A stretch of 64,000 nucleotides of DNA from Gossypium raimondii (taxonomy: Eukaryota > Streptophyta > Magnoliopsida > Malvales > Malvaceae), in NCBI RefSeq assembly GCF_025698545.1, contig NC_068572.1, positions 4,774,001 to 4,838,000 of the forward strand, in the 5' to 3' direction. This document shows, piece by piece, positions 1-13,344 of this stretch. A program made the translations under genes and the position numbers. The stretch's first letter is position 1, and each line of letters begins with the position of its first letter. Under the pieces are notes generated by a model that ran no database searches, had not been told where the DNA came from, and saw nothing but the letters and a program-made list of their open reading frames with translations.

Positions 1-3000
1 GTATCGGGTATGTAACGAAAACCTAAGATTTTATAAGTTTTAAGCACCGAAAAACATGACTTTCTACGCCACACAGTCATGTGTAAGGCTACGTGGCAGG
101 CCATGTAACTCATTATTTTCAAATTGGATGTACAAGGGCTAGGGACACGGACGTGTGCTTAACCATGTGTCAAACTCTGTAACTCACTATTTTGAGCCAT
201 ACGGTTGTATGAACCACACGAGCCAGACACTCAAGCCGTGTGAATCCACACGAGCGTGTAGGCCAAAGTACTAAAAATTTTCCTAAGGCCATAAGCGTCG
301 TTCGAATCAAACGTAGGCCTTCCATAGGGTTTGTATGCTCTGAATTAGACTGTATAAATTAATATCCAATATTATGATGTTGAATAATCAATTATCTATA
401 CGTGTAATTAATGCGATAACTATTAAATGATAATAATTTGTATTATCTGACTATGACTTATATGTGAATAATTGTATGTGCATCGTTGATATCTGTAAAT
501 TGTATCTGTATTTAGTGGGAATGATATAAAGAATGAAGTGTTGGCAATTTAATGATCTGCTGTAACACTCCAAACCCGGTCTAGACATTATGGTCGAATC
601 TAACAATGTCACAAGGTAGTGCTTTTCAAAAAAATATGTCGTCGCTAAATCCCCTTTTCTATTTAACCATTTTTTTCATTTTCTTATGTTAATTTCAAAC
701 CGTGTCGTTCGTTTCCAAAACATTATTCATTTACAAATCGTTATTCAATTTCAAAATATTTTTTTATTTTTATTCCGGAATCTTTTAAACAGTTTGTTTA
801 TTCGTGGTATTTTTGATAAAACATTAATTTCAATTGAAAATCCAAGTTTTACCTAACACTAGTAGATTTAAATAATAAAACCGTATAAAGTCCAAATTTT
901 AAACCAAAATTCGTAAAGGCCATAATTACAGTAAAATACTCCCAAATAAAAGTAAAATCATAAATAGGTAATAAATAGTGTAAAAGAAGTCGTGTGGCCA
1001 CCACTGAGTCCTCTGCTGCACCGATCCGCCTATATCTGAGGATTACCTGTACTGATAAAATAGAAGGGGTGAGTTTACGTAAACTAAGTGTGTAATCCCC
1101 ATAGAAATGTACAGACAGTAAACAAATAATCACAGTCTGGGCTTAAGCTCTTTTCAGTATCAGTATTAGTCCAGTTTGGGCCTTAGCCCATCTCAGTACA
1201 AAAACAGTAATGAAGTAGAGCTTTAGCCCATCACAGTATCAATAGCAGTAACAGATATGCAGTCACAAAAATCTTACTCATCCAACCTCTACACACCATC
1301 TCCGTCCAACCCTACACTCCATGTGAGGATATAATCAACCCACCAATCATTACGCTCTAAGTAGTACCGAATGCGACACTAGATAGTAGTTTGAAGCTGA
1401 GCTGCCAGTAAATTAGGCTCGAGGCCTTTCAGTACACTTTCTTCGAACATTATAATCTCCCAACCCAATGTAATGCAATATACAGATATAACATGCTATA
1501 ACATAATATCATGCATGTAAACAGGACATATAGTATCAAATCAGTGGGACATCATCAGGCTTAGTCATATCAGTCATACAATCATTTTAGTCAATTAGAG
1601 GTCTAGGTAAACTTACCGACACTACAGTAGGTTCACAGTCGACTTGGGCGACCCGTGCAACCTTATTAGTCAAACAGTGAAAATGGGCCTACAAGCCCAT
1701 GATGTTCGCCGTGTGGCCCACATGACCCAAATTCGCCTTGGCCTCGTGATCTATTTTAATGTAATTCGTGCTAGTTAATTATTCATATATGTTTCCACTA
1801 TTTACTTATATGATCCTTCAAAGCTGTCTACTTGAGTCACTGTTACTAAATTATTTGTATCTTAAGCTACAAAATTCCAAATTAAGATCCACAATTTTTT
1901 TTCTGAAACCAGACTCAAATATCTTCTTACCATAAAATTTTTAGCCAATAAGTACAGTTTATTCTTTAAATTTTCTCCTATTCTGTTGTTTGATAGTTTC
2001 GACCTTTCTGTACTAAAAATTAATTATCTTCTCGTAAAAAATTCGAATGATGTTCTCATTTATTTCTCTTGAAAGTAGACTCATTCAAGACTTTAAACAT
2101 ATAAATTCTAACACAAAATTATTTTTATACAATTTTCAATAATTTTCCAAAATCAGGACATGGGATTCCGAAATCATTCTGACCCTGTCTCACTAAAATT
2201 CAAATATCTCATAATATGAAATTCTTTTGCTTACTTCTTTTCCCATGAGAAACTAGACTCAAATATCTTTAATTTCATATTTTTTTCATTCTCTAATTTG
2301 ATTTTCAAAATTTATGGTGATTTTTCAAAGTTAGTCTACTGCTGCTGTCCAAACAGCAAGCAATTTCGACTTTTCGCCGAATCCCTTATTTTTGTGTTTC
2401 GAGTACACACCTAGTTTTGTTTGATGCTAAAACAGTCTCTGAGCACTCCAAAGCCTATAATTGAACAAGTAACACCATAATCAGTCTTACCTCGCGATTA
2501 ATCAAAATCCCAAAACCAAAATACTTACCCATAAAATGATGAACACTTACCGCAAAACTTCAAATCGGTACGTTTATGAAAATCATGATGAGAGCCTTAA
2601 TCTTCACGAAATGCTGCTACCAACACCCCAGAATTAGACTATTAAACACAAAAAAAATCTTAAAATGATTACCCAACAACTTACTGAATTTGCACAAGTG
2701 CTGCTTAACACTACGAAATCAAGATGAGAGAATGGTTTAAGGGGAACAAGAGAATTTTTATAGTAGAGGAAAGGAAAGAAAAGATAATTGAGTTAGAAAA
2801 AAAGAAGAAAAAAATTTCTGTAGAGATTGGGGAGAGAAAACGTCAGAAAGATGGAGAGAAAAACGACTCTTTTTCTTTCGAAAAAGGAAAAAGTGATCAG
2901 ATTTTGGATATTCTCCCCCATAATCCCCTAATTCACTCCTAAATCACTCCCTCACTTCCCACTACACATCCACCACTCAGAAACCCAGTCTAGCACAACT

Positions 3001-3872
3001 CTTGCCGAAATTATGAGCAAAAATACAACATTTGTCGTCCTAAAGATTCGAACCCATGACCTCCTTCACACCAACACTCCACTTATCCACCAAACCAGCA
3101 GGCCCATTCTGTTAATTATTTGCCAACTTTTACTTAAAAGCTAAAGATTATTCATAAAAATACCAAAATTTGCCTAAGTCCTGACTTGAACTTTGGATCT
3201 CCCAAACACTCCCAGAACACATAACCACTAAAGCTGACAAATATTTGTGTCACATATTCAGAATACCCAAAATTAAAATTTTAGGGCATTACTTCTGCCG
3301 AATCAAGTGGCTAAGCCATAATTTGTATCTGATTCTAGCGATTTATACCATACTATTTTAACAGACAGTCTGTAATTATTCTGAAATGTGCCATACCGAC
3401 ACTAATTGGTGTGTAAGGTTGGATGGGTACTTGATACACTATATTGTGTGTTGGGATGGTCGGAATAGGGTGTAACAAATAGGGGTAAAAAATTACATTT
3501 GATTATGCTTTGTATCTATGTTTGATCTATTCCGTATTTTTATATAAACTATATGAATATAATGAGTACCGTCTGTTTTTGATTCTGTATCTACAATATG
3601 GGAAATCGCTGCTACATTTATATTGTTGATTAGTTTTTATACATGTTACACACATTGAGTTATAAACTCATTCCTATTGTTGACTAAATTTCAGGTAATC
3701 CACAGACTTAGAAGGCTTGACGTGTTAACTCAGATATTATGTGTTAGTTTAAATGGCTAATTGCTTTCTATATGATAAATTTTAAATTATTTAAAGGTTA
3801 CTTTTCTCTTAAACGCTTTGATGTAACATTCAGACTTGGTTTTAACGTCTAGATCGGACATGGGGTGTTACA
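1..3872 (-). mobile_element. Reverse-oriented long LTR (Gypsy-like), cut by window edge and split by an insertion
   Basis: Positions 1-560 and 3299-3872 read as one non-coding LTR on the minus strand. Its outer end at 3872 is the reverse complement of a TGTAACACCCC start. The left part carries the CACACGAGCGTGTAGG-like wording typical of cotton Gypsy LTRs. The other end lies outside the window, so it cannot be told whether this is a solo LTR or part of a longer element. A second LTR sits inside it at 561-3293. Family assignment is from resemblance only. It is a fossil with no coding part visible. Confidence 0.6.
561..3293 (+). mobile_element. Solo LTR, long TGTAACA-type (Gypsy-like)
   Basis: A 2.73-kb non-coding block begins TGTAACACTCC and ends GGGCATTACT. 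The same five bases, TCTGC, flank it at 556-560 and 3294-3298, as a target-site duplication should. No internal polyprotein, primer-binding site or partner LTR is present, so it is best read as a solo LTR left by LTR-LTR recombination. It interrupts a reverse-oriented LTR and is therefore the younger of the two. A purine-rich stretch at 2724-2900 falls inside it and gives a spurious reading frame. Confidence 0.75.
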
Positions 3873-4037
3873 TGTAAGTTTGTTTTTCTTTTTTTATTGG
3901 ACTTTTTTTATAACGATAATATTTGTATAAGAGTTTTAAATTTTTAAAAATTAAGTGTAGCTTTTAATCTCATGTTGTTAGTTAAAAGAGTAAGTAATCT
4001 CACATTGTCTAGGAACAATGTGCAAATGGATTATAAG

Positions 4038-4223
4038 TGTTGAGAAAAAAGTAGACAGTTAGCTGGGTAGTTAGACTCAGTTAGTATAAGTTAGTTTGTT
4101 CGTCAGTTAGCAAGTAATATATAAAAACTAATGAGTTTATAAATTAAAGAGAGACTGATAGTTTTCCTACTGAATGTACTATTTTTTTCATTCATCAATA
4201 AATTATTGATCAGCTTTTTAACA
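4038..4223 (+). repeat. 5' LTR of the copia element
   Basis: This 186-base LTR starts TGTTGAG and ends TTTTTAACA, and is directly repeated at 11509-11699. The primer-binding site TGGTATCAGAGC begins at the next base, 4224. Confidence 0.93.
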
Positions 4224-4235
4224 TGGTATCAGAGC
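4224..4235 (+). promoter_or_regulatory. Primer-binding site of the copia element
   Basis: TGGTATCAGAGC is complementary to the 3' part of plant initiator methionine tRNA, the standard minus-strand primer of plant copia elements. It abuts the 5' LTR. Confidence 0.9.
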
Positions 4236-4521
4236 TCTTGTGATCGTTGTCTTTTCGGTTGTTTATAATTGTCGTCTTTTCGATCATTCACGGTTGTTCA
4301 GTACTGTTTCTGGTCATTCCAGTTTGCTCAATACTGTTGGTTGGTCTTGTTTTGTTTTGAGTTCTATAAGTTGATAGGCAAGCCCATTTTCTGTTAGTTT
4401 TTACTGGCCCAAATACGGTTGTTGGGCAAAGTCTAGTTGTTAATCTAGGGCTCTTTTCATTTGTGGCTTCATGTTCTTGCCTGTTGACGTTTTTTATTTT
4501 TAACATCGGAGTTTTTTGAAT

Positions 4522-5298
4522 CATGGTGACTCCTAAATCAGTTATTGATTTTAATCATCCTCTTTACCTGCATCCATCTGATACTCCAGGTACCTTGTTG
4601 GTGTCTCACCAATTGCTTGGAGTTGAAAATTAAAATGTTTGGAGCCGAACCATGAAAATCGTGTTATTGGCCAAAAATAAATTGGGGTTTGTAGACGGTA
4701 CTTGTTCTAAGGATTCATTGCCAGATGAGATGGGCTATCAATGGGAGCGGTGTAATGTTATTGTCTTGTCTTGGATTTTGAATGCAGTTAGTAGAGAGCT
4801 ATCGGCAGTGATTGTTTTTACATCTAGCACAGCAGCGATATGGAACGATCTTGCTGAACAGTTCCATAAAGTTGATGGTTCTAGAATTTTTTTTGCATCG
4901 TGAAATCACATTGCATGTTCAAGGTACTGCTTCCATATTTGTGTATTTTACTAAGTTGTGATTGTTCTAAGATGACTACGATGCTCTTGTGCCATTTTTT
5001 TCATGTGGATGTGTTCATTCAAGGCAGAATGTTGAGCATGTTTTACAGCAATGTCTATTCCAATTTCTAATGGGATTGAATGAAACATATAATTCGGTGC
5101 ATAGTCAAATCTTGTTAATGAACCCATTACCATCTGTGAATCAAGCGTACTCTATGCTCGTGCAAAAAGAATCACAAAGGCAATATAGCTCTAGTGTTGT
5201 TGGGTCTGATCTAGTCTCTTTTCACTCAGTACACATGGTACAAAAAAACGTTTTACTGAAACCTGTAATCATTGCAAGATTAAACGGCATAAAATGGA
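4522..5298 (+). mobile_element. copia gag remnant (5' part)
   Basis: This stretch encodes broken pieces of a copia Gag: an N-terminal segment around 4550-4640 and the conserved retrotransposon-gag (UBN2-type) region with a W-x-D-L motif near 4840-4860. The rest of gag lies beyond the nested solo LTR, from about 8060. The reading frame is not open throughout. Confidence 0.7.
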
Positions 5299-5303
5299 AA
5301 GTT

Positions 5304-8054
5304 TGTAACACCCCTTACCCGAGATCATTTCCGGAGTCGAGCACGAGGCATTACTTAACTTATCTTACTAATTCGGAGCATAAAATTTTACTTTTGCAAA
5401 TTATTTTCACTATTTACAGCAAAGCTGTCCAATTGCGCAGCAGTCACTAAATTAATTATAACTTGAGCTACGGAACTCAAAATTTAACTCCGTAAATTTT
5501 CATTGAAACTAGACTCATATATCTTCCTACCATAAAATTTTTAGAATTTTTGGTTCAGCCAATTAGTACAGTTTATTAGTTAAAGTATCCCCTGCTTCAC
5601 CATTCGACTATTCTGACCTCTTGTTACTAAAAAATAACTTTTCTCATTATAGGATTTTCATATGCTATTCCCACTTGTTCCTACAGAAAATAGACTCATT
5701 AAGGAATCTAAGCATGTAAATTTCAACTCATAACCATTTTTTACATTTTTAATTATTTTCTAAACTCAGAACAGGGGACTCCAAAAACAGTTCTGACCCC
5801 ATCTTACTAAAATTCATATATCTTAAAATATAAATTTCCTTTTGCTATCCTGTTATTTTTCCATGAAAATAGACTCAACAAGCTTTAATTTCATATATCA
5901 TTCATCCTCTAATTCATTTTATACCATCCTAGGTGATTTTTCAAAGTCACGTCACAGTGCTGCCTGAATTCTGTTTCTTTGCAGAATTTTACCCTTTTAT
6001 GATTTCTATGCATAGTTTATCACCTAAACTTTTATAACAACAAACACTTCCATACTTAACCATTTTAGCAACCATGCATCATCAAATACTTACACATCAT
6101 TCTTTAGCAAGATCATAAATACAAACATTTAGAATAACTAAATCCCTATACATGCCATACTCAATATGGTTCAACATAAAAATACCGAGCAGTTGTAGTT
6201 GATAGTGTGGACGATCTCCGACTTCTTTAGGATCCTTGAAGTAGCTTTGCAATACTATAAGAGAAAGAGAAATAAAAGAAGTAAGCATAAAGCTTAGTAA
6301 GTTTACTAGCAAATAAATAACAATATTTAACTTAAATAATTAAACTCAATGTCTATATCTCTAGTTTACTCTTTAGTTAATCTCATGCTAGTTCTCTTAC
6401 TTGTTTACTTAGAATACTTGTGTGCATAACTTACTCAACTCTTGCTGCATCGTTGAACATCAATTGATAGTATAAGAAGTTCTTAAGTCTTACAACTTAC
6501 CTGAGCTTGCCGTTTATGCTTTAAACTGAACTTTCATGAACATGATTCGTTTACAAGCCCGTTGAGCTACATTGGAATAATAAGGATACTCGGGTCTCTT
6601 CGATAATAACATGCCAAAGCCATGTCCCAGACATGGTCTTACATGGGATGTTCTCATGTTAGTGCCCATGCCATGTCCTGACATGGTCTTATAGGGACCT
6701 CTCATCTCAATTATAACGCCATGTCCCGGACATGGTCTTACATGGGACCTCTCGTCTCGGTGCCCATGCCATGTCCCGCACATGGTCTTCTGAGGACCTC
6801 TTATGATCTTAAGGATGCCAATGCCATGTCCCAGACATGGTCTTACATGGGATCTCTTTACCCAAATGTCATGACATTCGTATCGATACCATCCTTATGT
6901 ATCAACGGGACTTTTAAATTTTAATTCTCTATCATTTCATGCTTGGATCATCATCAAATAAATTCATAAAATAAATTCATAATTGCTAGAAATTAACAGC
7001 ATTAATAATAAATATTGAAATATTGCATTTATTTACCGTAAACTTACCTCGGTACCAATTATAGCCAAATTCACCAACTTAGTCTTCAACTTTATTCTTC
7101 CCTTTGTCTAACCTCGAGTTTCGTACTTCTTGATCTAAAATAGTAAATTTAACTTATTTAATAATCACATTCATCAAAACAGCCCTCGACTCTAACTTTT
7201 CAAAATTACAATTTTGCCCTAAACTTTACATAATTACATTTTTGCCCCAAGGCTCGGAAATTAAACTTCATCTCTTATTCTTATGTTTTATAACATTCTG
7301 AACATTTTTCCTTCTATGGCAACATCAAATTCCCACTCTAACATGTACTTATGAACATTAGGTATTTTTACCGATTATGTCGTTTTACTCGTTTTCACTT
7401 AAAATCGCTTAGCAAAAGTTGTTTAACATAATTTATAGCTTCATATTCTATCATAAAACATCAAAATAAACACTTTTCACCTATGGGTATTTTTCCAAAT
7501 ATAAACCCTAGGTTAAATTATTGCTAGAATAAGCTAAATTAAGCTAGGGATCTCAAAACGTAAAGAACATTAAAAGCGGGCTTGGGATCACTTACTATGG
7601 AGCTTGGAAGCTTGAAAACCCTAACTATGGCTTCCCCTTGCTGATTTCGTTCATATGAAGAAGATGAGCATAATTTGTCATCTTTTTCCTTTTAATTCAT
7701 TTTAATTACTAGATTACCAAATTGCCCCTAACTTAAAAATTTTCTATTTCACTTATCTCATGTCCATTTTTGTCTACCAAGTTACCAATGGTATAATTAC
7801 CATATAAGGACCTCCAATTTAAAGTTTCATAACAATTGGACACCTCTAACATGTAGAACTCAACTTTTGCACTTTTACAATTTAGTCCTTTTGACTAAAT
7901 TGAGTGCCCAAACGTCGAAATTTTCGAACGAAATTTTCACAAAATCATTTTGTGAAATTGTAGACCATAAAAATATAAGAAAAATAAAATTTTTCTCATC
8001 GGATTTGTGGTCCCGAAACCACTGTTTCGATAACCTTAAATTTGGGTCATTACA
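5304..8054 (+). mobile_element. Solo LTR, long TGTAACA-type (Gypsy-like), nested in copia gag
   Basis: A 2.75-kb block starts TGTAACACCCC and ends GGGTCATTACA. A perfect 5-base target duplication, AAGTT, lies at 5299-5303 and 8055-8059. The host copia gag sequence resumes directly after it. There are no internal coding domains and no second LTR, so it is a solo LTR. It is younger than the copia element it interrupts. It carries an internal tandem array of palindromic units (about 6608-6860). Confidence 0.9.
6608..6860 (+). repeat. Tandem palindromic repeat array inside the LTR
   Basis: Five copies of a CCATGTCC-x-GACATGG palindrome begin at about 6620, 6671, 6719, 6769 and 6824, so the spacing is 48-55 bases. 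Each is followed by a variant of TCTTACATGGGACCTCT. The array sits in the middle of the solo LTR. Confidence 0.85.
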
Positions 8055-8060
8055 AAGTTG

Positions 8061-11000
8061 TTATAGGATAATTGGTTACCCTGCAGATTTTAAGTTCACT
8101 AAAAAGAAGGCAACCAATGTTTCTAGATCTGTAGTGAACAATGTTTCTGTTAACGATCCTACAAGTGGCAATGAAATGACTAGTGATGTTGGTGTGTCTA
8201 GTCCACAAGCACATGTGTTTACTCAGGCACAGTATCAACAAATCTTGAGTTTGTTGAACAAGGAGGCTATAGTTGAAGTTGCTGCAAGCCTAGCAGGTAT
8301 GATTGATGTAGGTCAAAATTGGATTATGGATACTGGAGCTACTGACCACATGCTTTCTGATTTCCAATTCTTAGAATCTCCTGTTGTATGTGCATCGCAT
8401 TCACCCTGTGTTCGACTCACAAATGACTTTTCTATTTCAATTACTCATGTTGGCACCTGTACTGTTCAACCTGATTTTCAGCTTACCAAAGTTCTCTATG
8501 TTCTAAATTTCCATTATAACCTTCTTTTCATTTCTAAACTTACTGATGATCTCAATTTTTTTGTTTCGTTTTATCCTTATTTTTTCCTCATACAGGATAT
8601 CTTAAGGGGAAATATAAAGGGAATTTGTAGGGAGCGAGGTGGTATTTACATCCTAGAACCTTCTCGACAGACAAGTGTGGCTGTGATTCTGTCTGTTTCA
8701 TCCATTAGATCCATTGAAAAATCATTTCATTGGTATACTAGACTTGGCCATGCTTCTATTTCAAGATTGAATAAGGTGTTTAATCTTCCCTGCATAGTTT
8801 CAAATAGTGATAGCATACAACAATGTCTTGTGTATCCTCTTGCTAAACAAACTAGACTTTCATTTCCCATAAGTACATCTCGTGTCAATACTTTTTTCTC
8901 TCTTATTTATATAGATTTGTGGGGGCCCTATCGAGTTTCTACTCATAGTGGACATAGGTATTTTTTAACCATTATTGATGATTACTCAAGAATGACATAG
9001 GTGTATTTGTTACGATATAAAAGTGATGCTTTTGTATATCTCAAATAGTTCTTTACCATGGTTCAGAATCAATTTTCCACTAGCATCAAAATTGTTCGTA
9101 GTGATAATGGGTATGAATTTTTTAAGACTGAGTGCAACAATTTTTTTACTATGTTAGGCGTTATACATCAAAGCTCGTGTATTCACACTCATCAGCAAAA
9201 TGGAGTTGCTGAGCGTAAACATAGACATTTGTTTGACGTTGCTAGGTCTTTCAAATTTTAGTCTCATATGCCTAGTAAATTTTGGGGTGAGTGTGTATTA
9301 ACTGCATATTTTTTGATAAATCGACTATCTACTCCTCTCTTGCATTGGAAGAGTCTTTTTGAACTTTTATATCATAAACCTCCTAATCTTTCTCTTTTAA
9401 AAGTGTTTGGATGTCTTTGTCATGCTACCACACCCAATTATCATGATAAATTTTCTTCTAAGGTTATTCCTTCTGTGTTTATGGGATATTCTACTGTTCA
9501 GAAAGGTTACTTGTTATTCAATCTTAAAACTAAAAATTTCTTTATTAATCTCGAAGTTGTATTTCATGATACCGTGTTTCCTTTTGCCTTTCCTACAAAA
9601 TATTTTTTATTTTTTCCTATAGCTGATAGCTCTACTTTTCTTAATCTCTAGCCTTTGTCTTCCATTCCTATCATTTCTCCATCACCTATTTTGCTAGCAC
9701 CTTCTTCTTCCCAAACTTTACCAACTAATACTGAACCAATTTCTCTCATGTTAAACCCCTTACGACGCATTACACGGTTTGTCAGGCCACTTGCCTGGAT
9801 GAGAGATGACGTCTGTTCCAACCAATCTTTCGTTTCCATTGCTACAGGTTTATATCATATTTCTCATGTTTATTCCTCGTTGCATTTACCTATTCACACT
9901 CAGTTATTTGCATTCTATATTTCTTCATTGACTGAACCCCAAACATATGCTGATGCCATCTCAGATCCAAGATGGGTCGATGCTATGCAACAAGAAATTT
10001 GAGCTTTGAAAGATAATGGTACGTGGGAGGTCATTTCTTTACCCGCTGGTGCTGTTCCTATTAGGTGCAAATGGGTCTATAAGATCAAGTATAACTCTGA
10101 TGGCTCTGTTGAACGATTTAAAGCCTAAGTGGTAGGGAAAGGGTACAATCAACAGGCTAGTATTGATTTTCAGGAGACTTTTTCCCTTGTGGTTAAGCAT
10201 GTCATTGTTCGGACAGTTGTTAGTATAGCTGTCATGCATGGCTGACCCCTTTTCCAATAGGATGTTTACAATGCCTTCTTGCAGGGAGATTTGTGTGAAA
10301 AGGTTTATATGGACATTCCAGACGGTTTTCGCACACAGGGGGAGCATAAGGTGTGTCGTCTGCTCAAATCATTGTACGGTTTGAAACAAGCTTCTCGACA
10401 ATGAAATTTAAAGCTTACTGAGGCATTATTGCAAGGAGGTTACGTATAGAGAAAATATGACTATTTATTGTTTTCCAAAAGACAATGGGGTAACATAGTT
10501 ATCCTACTTGTCTATGTTGATGATCTGCCAATCACAGAAAGTGATATTAGTATGATAAATGAGCTTAAAAAAGTCCTGCACCAAAATTTTAAGATGAAAG
10601 ACTTGGGTGCATTGAAGTATTTTCTTGGAATAGAGGTTATGAGATCAAGTGAAGGAATTGTGTTGAATCAAAGGAAGTTTGGAGTTGATAGCTGATGTAG
10701 GGTTAGAAGAAGCGAAACCAGCGAGTACGTCTCTTGAACAAAATCAGAAACTCAATTCAATTGACTATGATGAATTTGTACAAATGAGGGCTGATGGCGA
10801 TGAATTGATTATTGATGTTGTAGTATATCAACGACTTTTGGGAAGGTTGCTATACTTGACCAATACAAGATCAGACATAATGTTTGCAGTTCAACACTTA
10901 AGCTAGTTCATGCACAAACCAAAAAAAATCTCATTTGGAGGCTGCTTTTCAGATGGTTCGATATATAAAAAAAATCCTGGTCAAGGTATCTTATTGGCTG

Positions 11001-11480
11001 CATCTAGTAAACCACAACTTATTGCATTTTGTGATTCCGATTAGGCTTCATGTCCCATGTCCAGACGATCCGTCACTGGTTTTTATGTTAAGCTTGAAGA
11101 TTCTCTCGTTTCACGGAAATAAAAAAAAACAAACTACTGTTTCTCGATCGTTAGCAGAGGCTGAATATAGAAGCATGGCAGCAGTAGTAGCAGAGATTAT
11201 TTGGTTAGATGGCTTGTTGAAAGAGGTCTGTCTTAGTCAACTTGATAAGTCTTTACTTTTTTCAGATAGCGGGGTAGCACTACAAATTGCAGCAAACCTT
11301 GTTTTTCATGAATGCACTAAACATATAGAAACTGATTGTCATTTTGTACAAGATAAAATTGGAGAAGGTTTGATTCAAATGCAACATATTGGTACAACTG
11401 AACATCTTGCAGATTTGATGACTAAAGCTCTTGGAATCAAGCAACATGAATATTTGGTGTCCAAGTTGGGGGTTAAAGAT
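8061..11480 (+). mobile_element. copia pol region: protease, integrase, reverse transcriptase, RNase H (broken)
   Basis: The end of gag lies at about 8060-8290. The protease has its D-T-G triad near 8330. The GAG-pre-integrase segment, with H...C spacing, is near 8730-8870. The integrase core runs about 8890-9300 and includes an RSDNG motif near 9094. The reverse transcriptase occupies about 9950-10690, with YVDDL near 10516. RNase H, with a SLAEAEY motif, is at about 11145-11480. Several frame breaks split these parts, and the longest open piece is only about 1.1 kb. The element cannot be active. Confidence 0.9.
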
Positions 11481-11508
11481 TTGTTTCACCCCTCAACTTG
11501 AAGGGGAG

Positions 11509-11699
11509 TGTTGAGAAGAAAGTAGACAGTTAGCTGGGTAGTTAGACTCAGTTAGTATAAGTTAGTTTGTTAGTCAGTTAGCAGGTAATATATAAAAACT
11601 AATGAGTTTATAATTAAAGAGAGACTGATAGTTTTCTTACTGAATGTACTGTTTGTTTTTTTTGCCATTCATCAATAAATTCATGATCAATTTTTAACA
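11509..11699 (+). repeat. 3' LTR of the copia element
   Basis: This 191-base direct repeat of 4038-4223 has about ten substitutions and a few small insertions, mainly in a T-rich stretch. The polypurine tract at 11501-11508 immediately precedes it. Confidence 0.93.
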
Positions 11700-13344
11700 A
11701 TAAATTTTATAAAATTGACCCGATTTCATAATTTTCAAAAAAATGCCTAATCCTATAAATTTTTTAAAAAGAAGACATTTTTTAGTAATTGAGTTGGTTT
11801 TACAATGCCAAATTTTCTTCTCTATTTGAAAAAATTATGATAATAAATATGTTTTTGTTGCAAGTTTTTGGTGATTAATGATAACTTTCAAGTCTTTACA
11901 CCATTACAATTATTTCTAGAATTGTTTTCAACAGTATTGAATGGCATAGTAATTAAAAGTAAATAATTTTAAAGATCTAAAAGTATTGCAATAGATTAAA
12001 GAAATACAAATTAAGAAAAATAAATATGAATTTTATTCAGTCAAAAGCAATGTTAATGACTTAAAGCTTCACAATAAAATTATGCTATGCCAATTCTAAG
12101 TTTTAATGAATTTCATTCATTACTTCCAATTGCTTTAAATCTATCTTTGGAAAAAGCAATATGTTTGGTCAAATAGCAGGATGAATGAAACCCAAATTCG
12201 CTACTTTCAACCAAACAATCGTTTAGGGTAAGTAATTAAAAGCAAATTAGATAATTGAATCGGTTGAATCGGTAATGGAAAATAAAGTAAATTGTTAAAA
12301 ATAAAATAAAAATCAATAATAGAAACAAAAATGTAACGATTCATCCGTTTATTAAAATTTCGTCTCTTTTATAAATTTTTGTTTTTATTTAACAATTGTT
12401 GAATCATACCGATTAAACTAAAATGCAATAGCGATTCGGCCACTTTAGAACATTGATATTGAATTACAAAACCTTCTTTCATCGATTCTTATAAAGAGTA
12501 TTAGGCATGCTCATTTAAGATATTTTGATAATTTGATATCCTTGAAATTAAATTTTGTAAAATAAGAGACGGGATTACTGAAATCAGGTCTGTTCGAATA
12601 AAGGGATTGAATTGTTCACCGAGCGAAATTTTTAAAACTGATAGAAACTCTAAAATTAAGGTGAAAATCGACAATTGAACCGCTTAAACTAATTTATACT
12701 TTTTATTAATTATTAATTAATTAATTAATTATTTATTATTAGACTAATAATCAAATCAATTATACTGAAAACTGATAATTTAACTGATTCAACGAATGTG
12801 ATTGTATTATAATTGGTTCATTAGGACCTATATTCTTTTCTAGTACCTCTCACAAGATTCAATATTTTAGTGGTAATTATCTCTCCTGTATTTGGTGAAT
12901 CCCACTTGTAAGTTGTACCTAACACATTATCATTAAATAAAAAGTTGGTTTTGGATAATGGGTGTGAATGGATAGGAGTGCTTTAATTGGATTAGAGATA
13001 GAATTAGCCTAATGACAACTTGAAATAGCTAGTTGCCATAGCATTTAAACTTGTACTTATCCAGGACAAGTTGAAATTCCTAGGTATTCACTTTAAATTT
13101 AATAATATTTAACATCATACAATTATATAAAATAAATACAAAATAAAATGAAATTTAGGTTACGTTTATTTCATTGAAAATATTTTCATCAAAATGATTT
13201 CTAAAAAATGGTTTCACTCTTTAAAAAAATTTGATATTCTTTCCTGAAATCATTGTTTAAATGTTGTTCTTAATGAAACAAAATATATTTGTTACTTGAA
13301 AATTGAAATTTATTTTATAATAATCAATATCATATATACAATGT

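Larger units (their letters stand above)
4038..11699 (+). mobile_element. Ty1/copia LTR retrotransposon, broken, with a nested solo LTR
   Basis: Two short direct LTRs (4038-4223 and 11509-11699) bound the element. TGGTATCAGAGC, the usual copia primer-binding site for initiator Met-tRNA, follows the first LTR. A purine tract AAGGGGAG at 11501-11508 precedes the second. Domain order is gag, protease, integrase, reverse transcriptase, RNase H, which defines copia. Likely target duplication: ATAAG at 4033-4037 and ATAAA at 11700-11704. The two LTRs differ by roughly ten substitutions plus small indels over about 186 bases, suggesting an insertion a few million years old. The coding part is broken in many places (of the order of ten), and a Gypsy-like solo LTR interrupts gag. 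Confidence 0.93.

Noticed and set aside
2724-2942. Lys/Glu-rich 72-codon frame
   Set aside because: Product of a purine-rich tract inside a solo LTR.
6608-6860. CRISPR-like look of evenly spaced palindromes
   Set aside because: This is a plant LTR; the spacers are themselves repeated and no cas genes exist. It is a tandem repeat.
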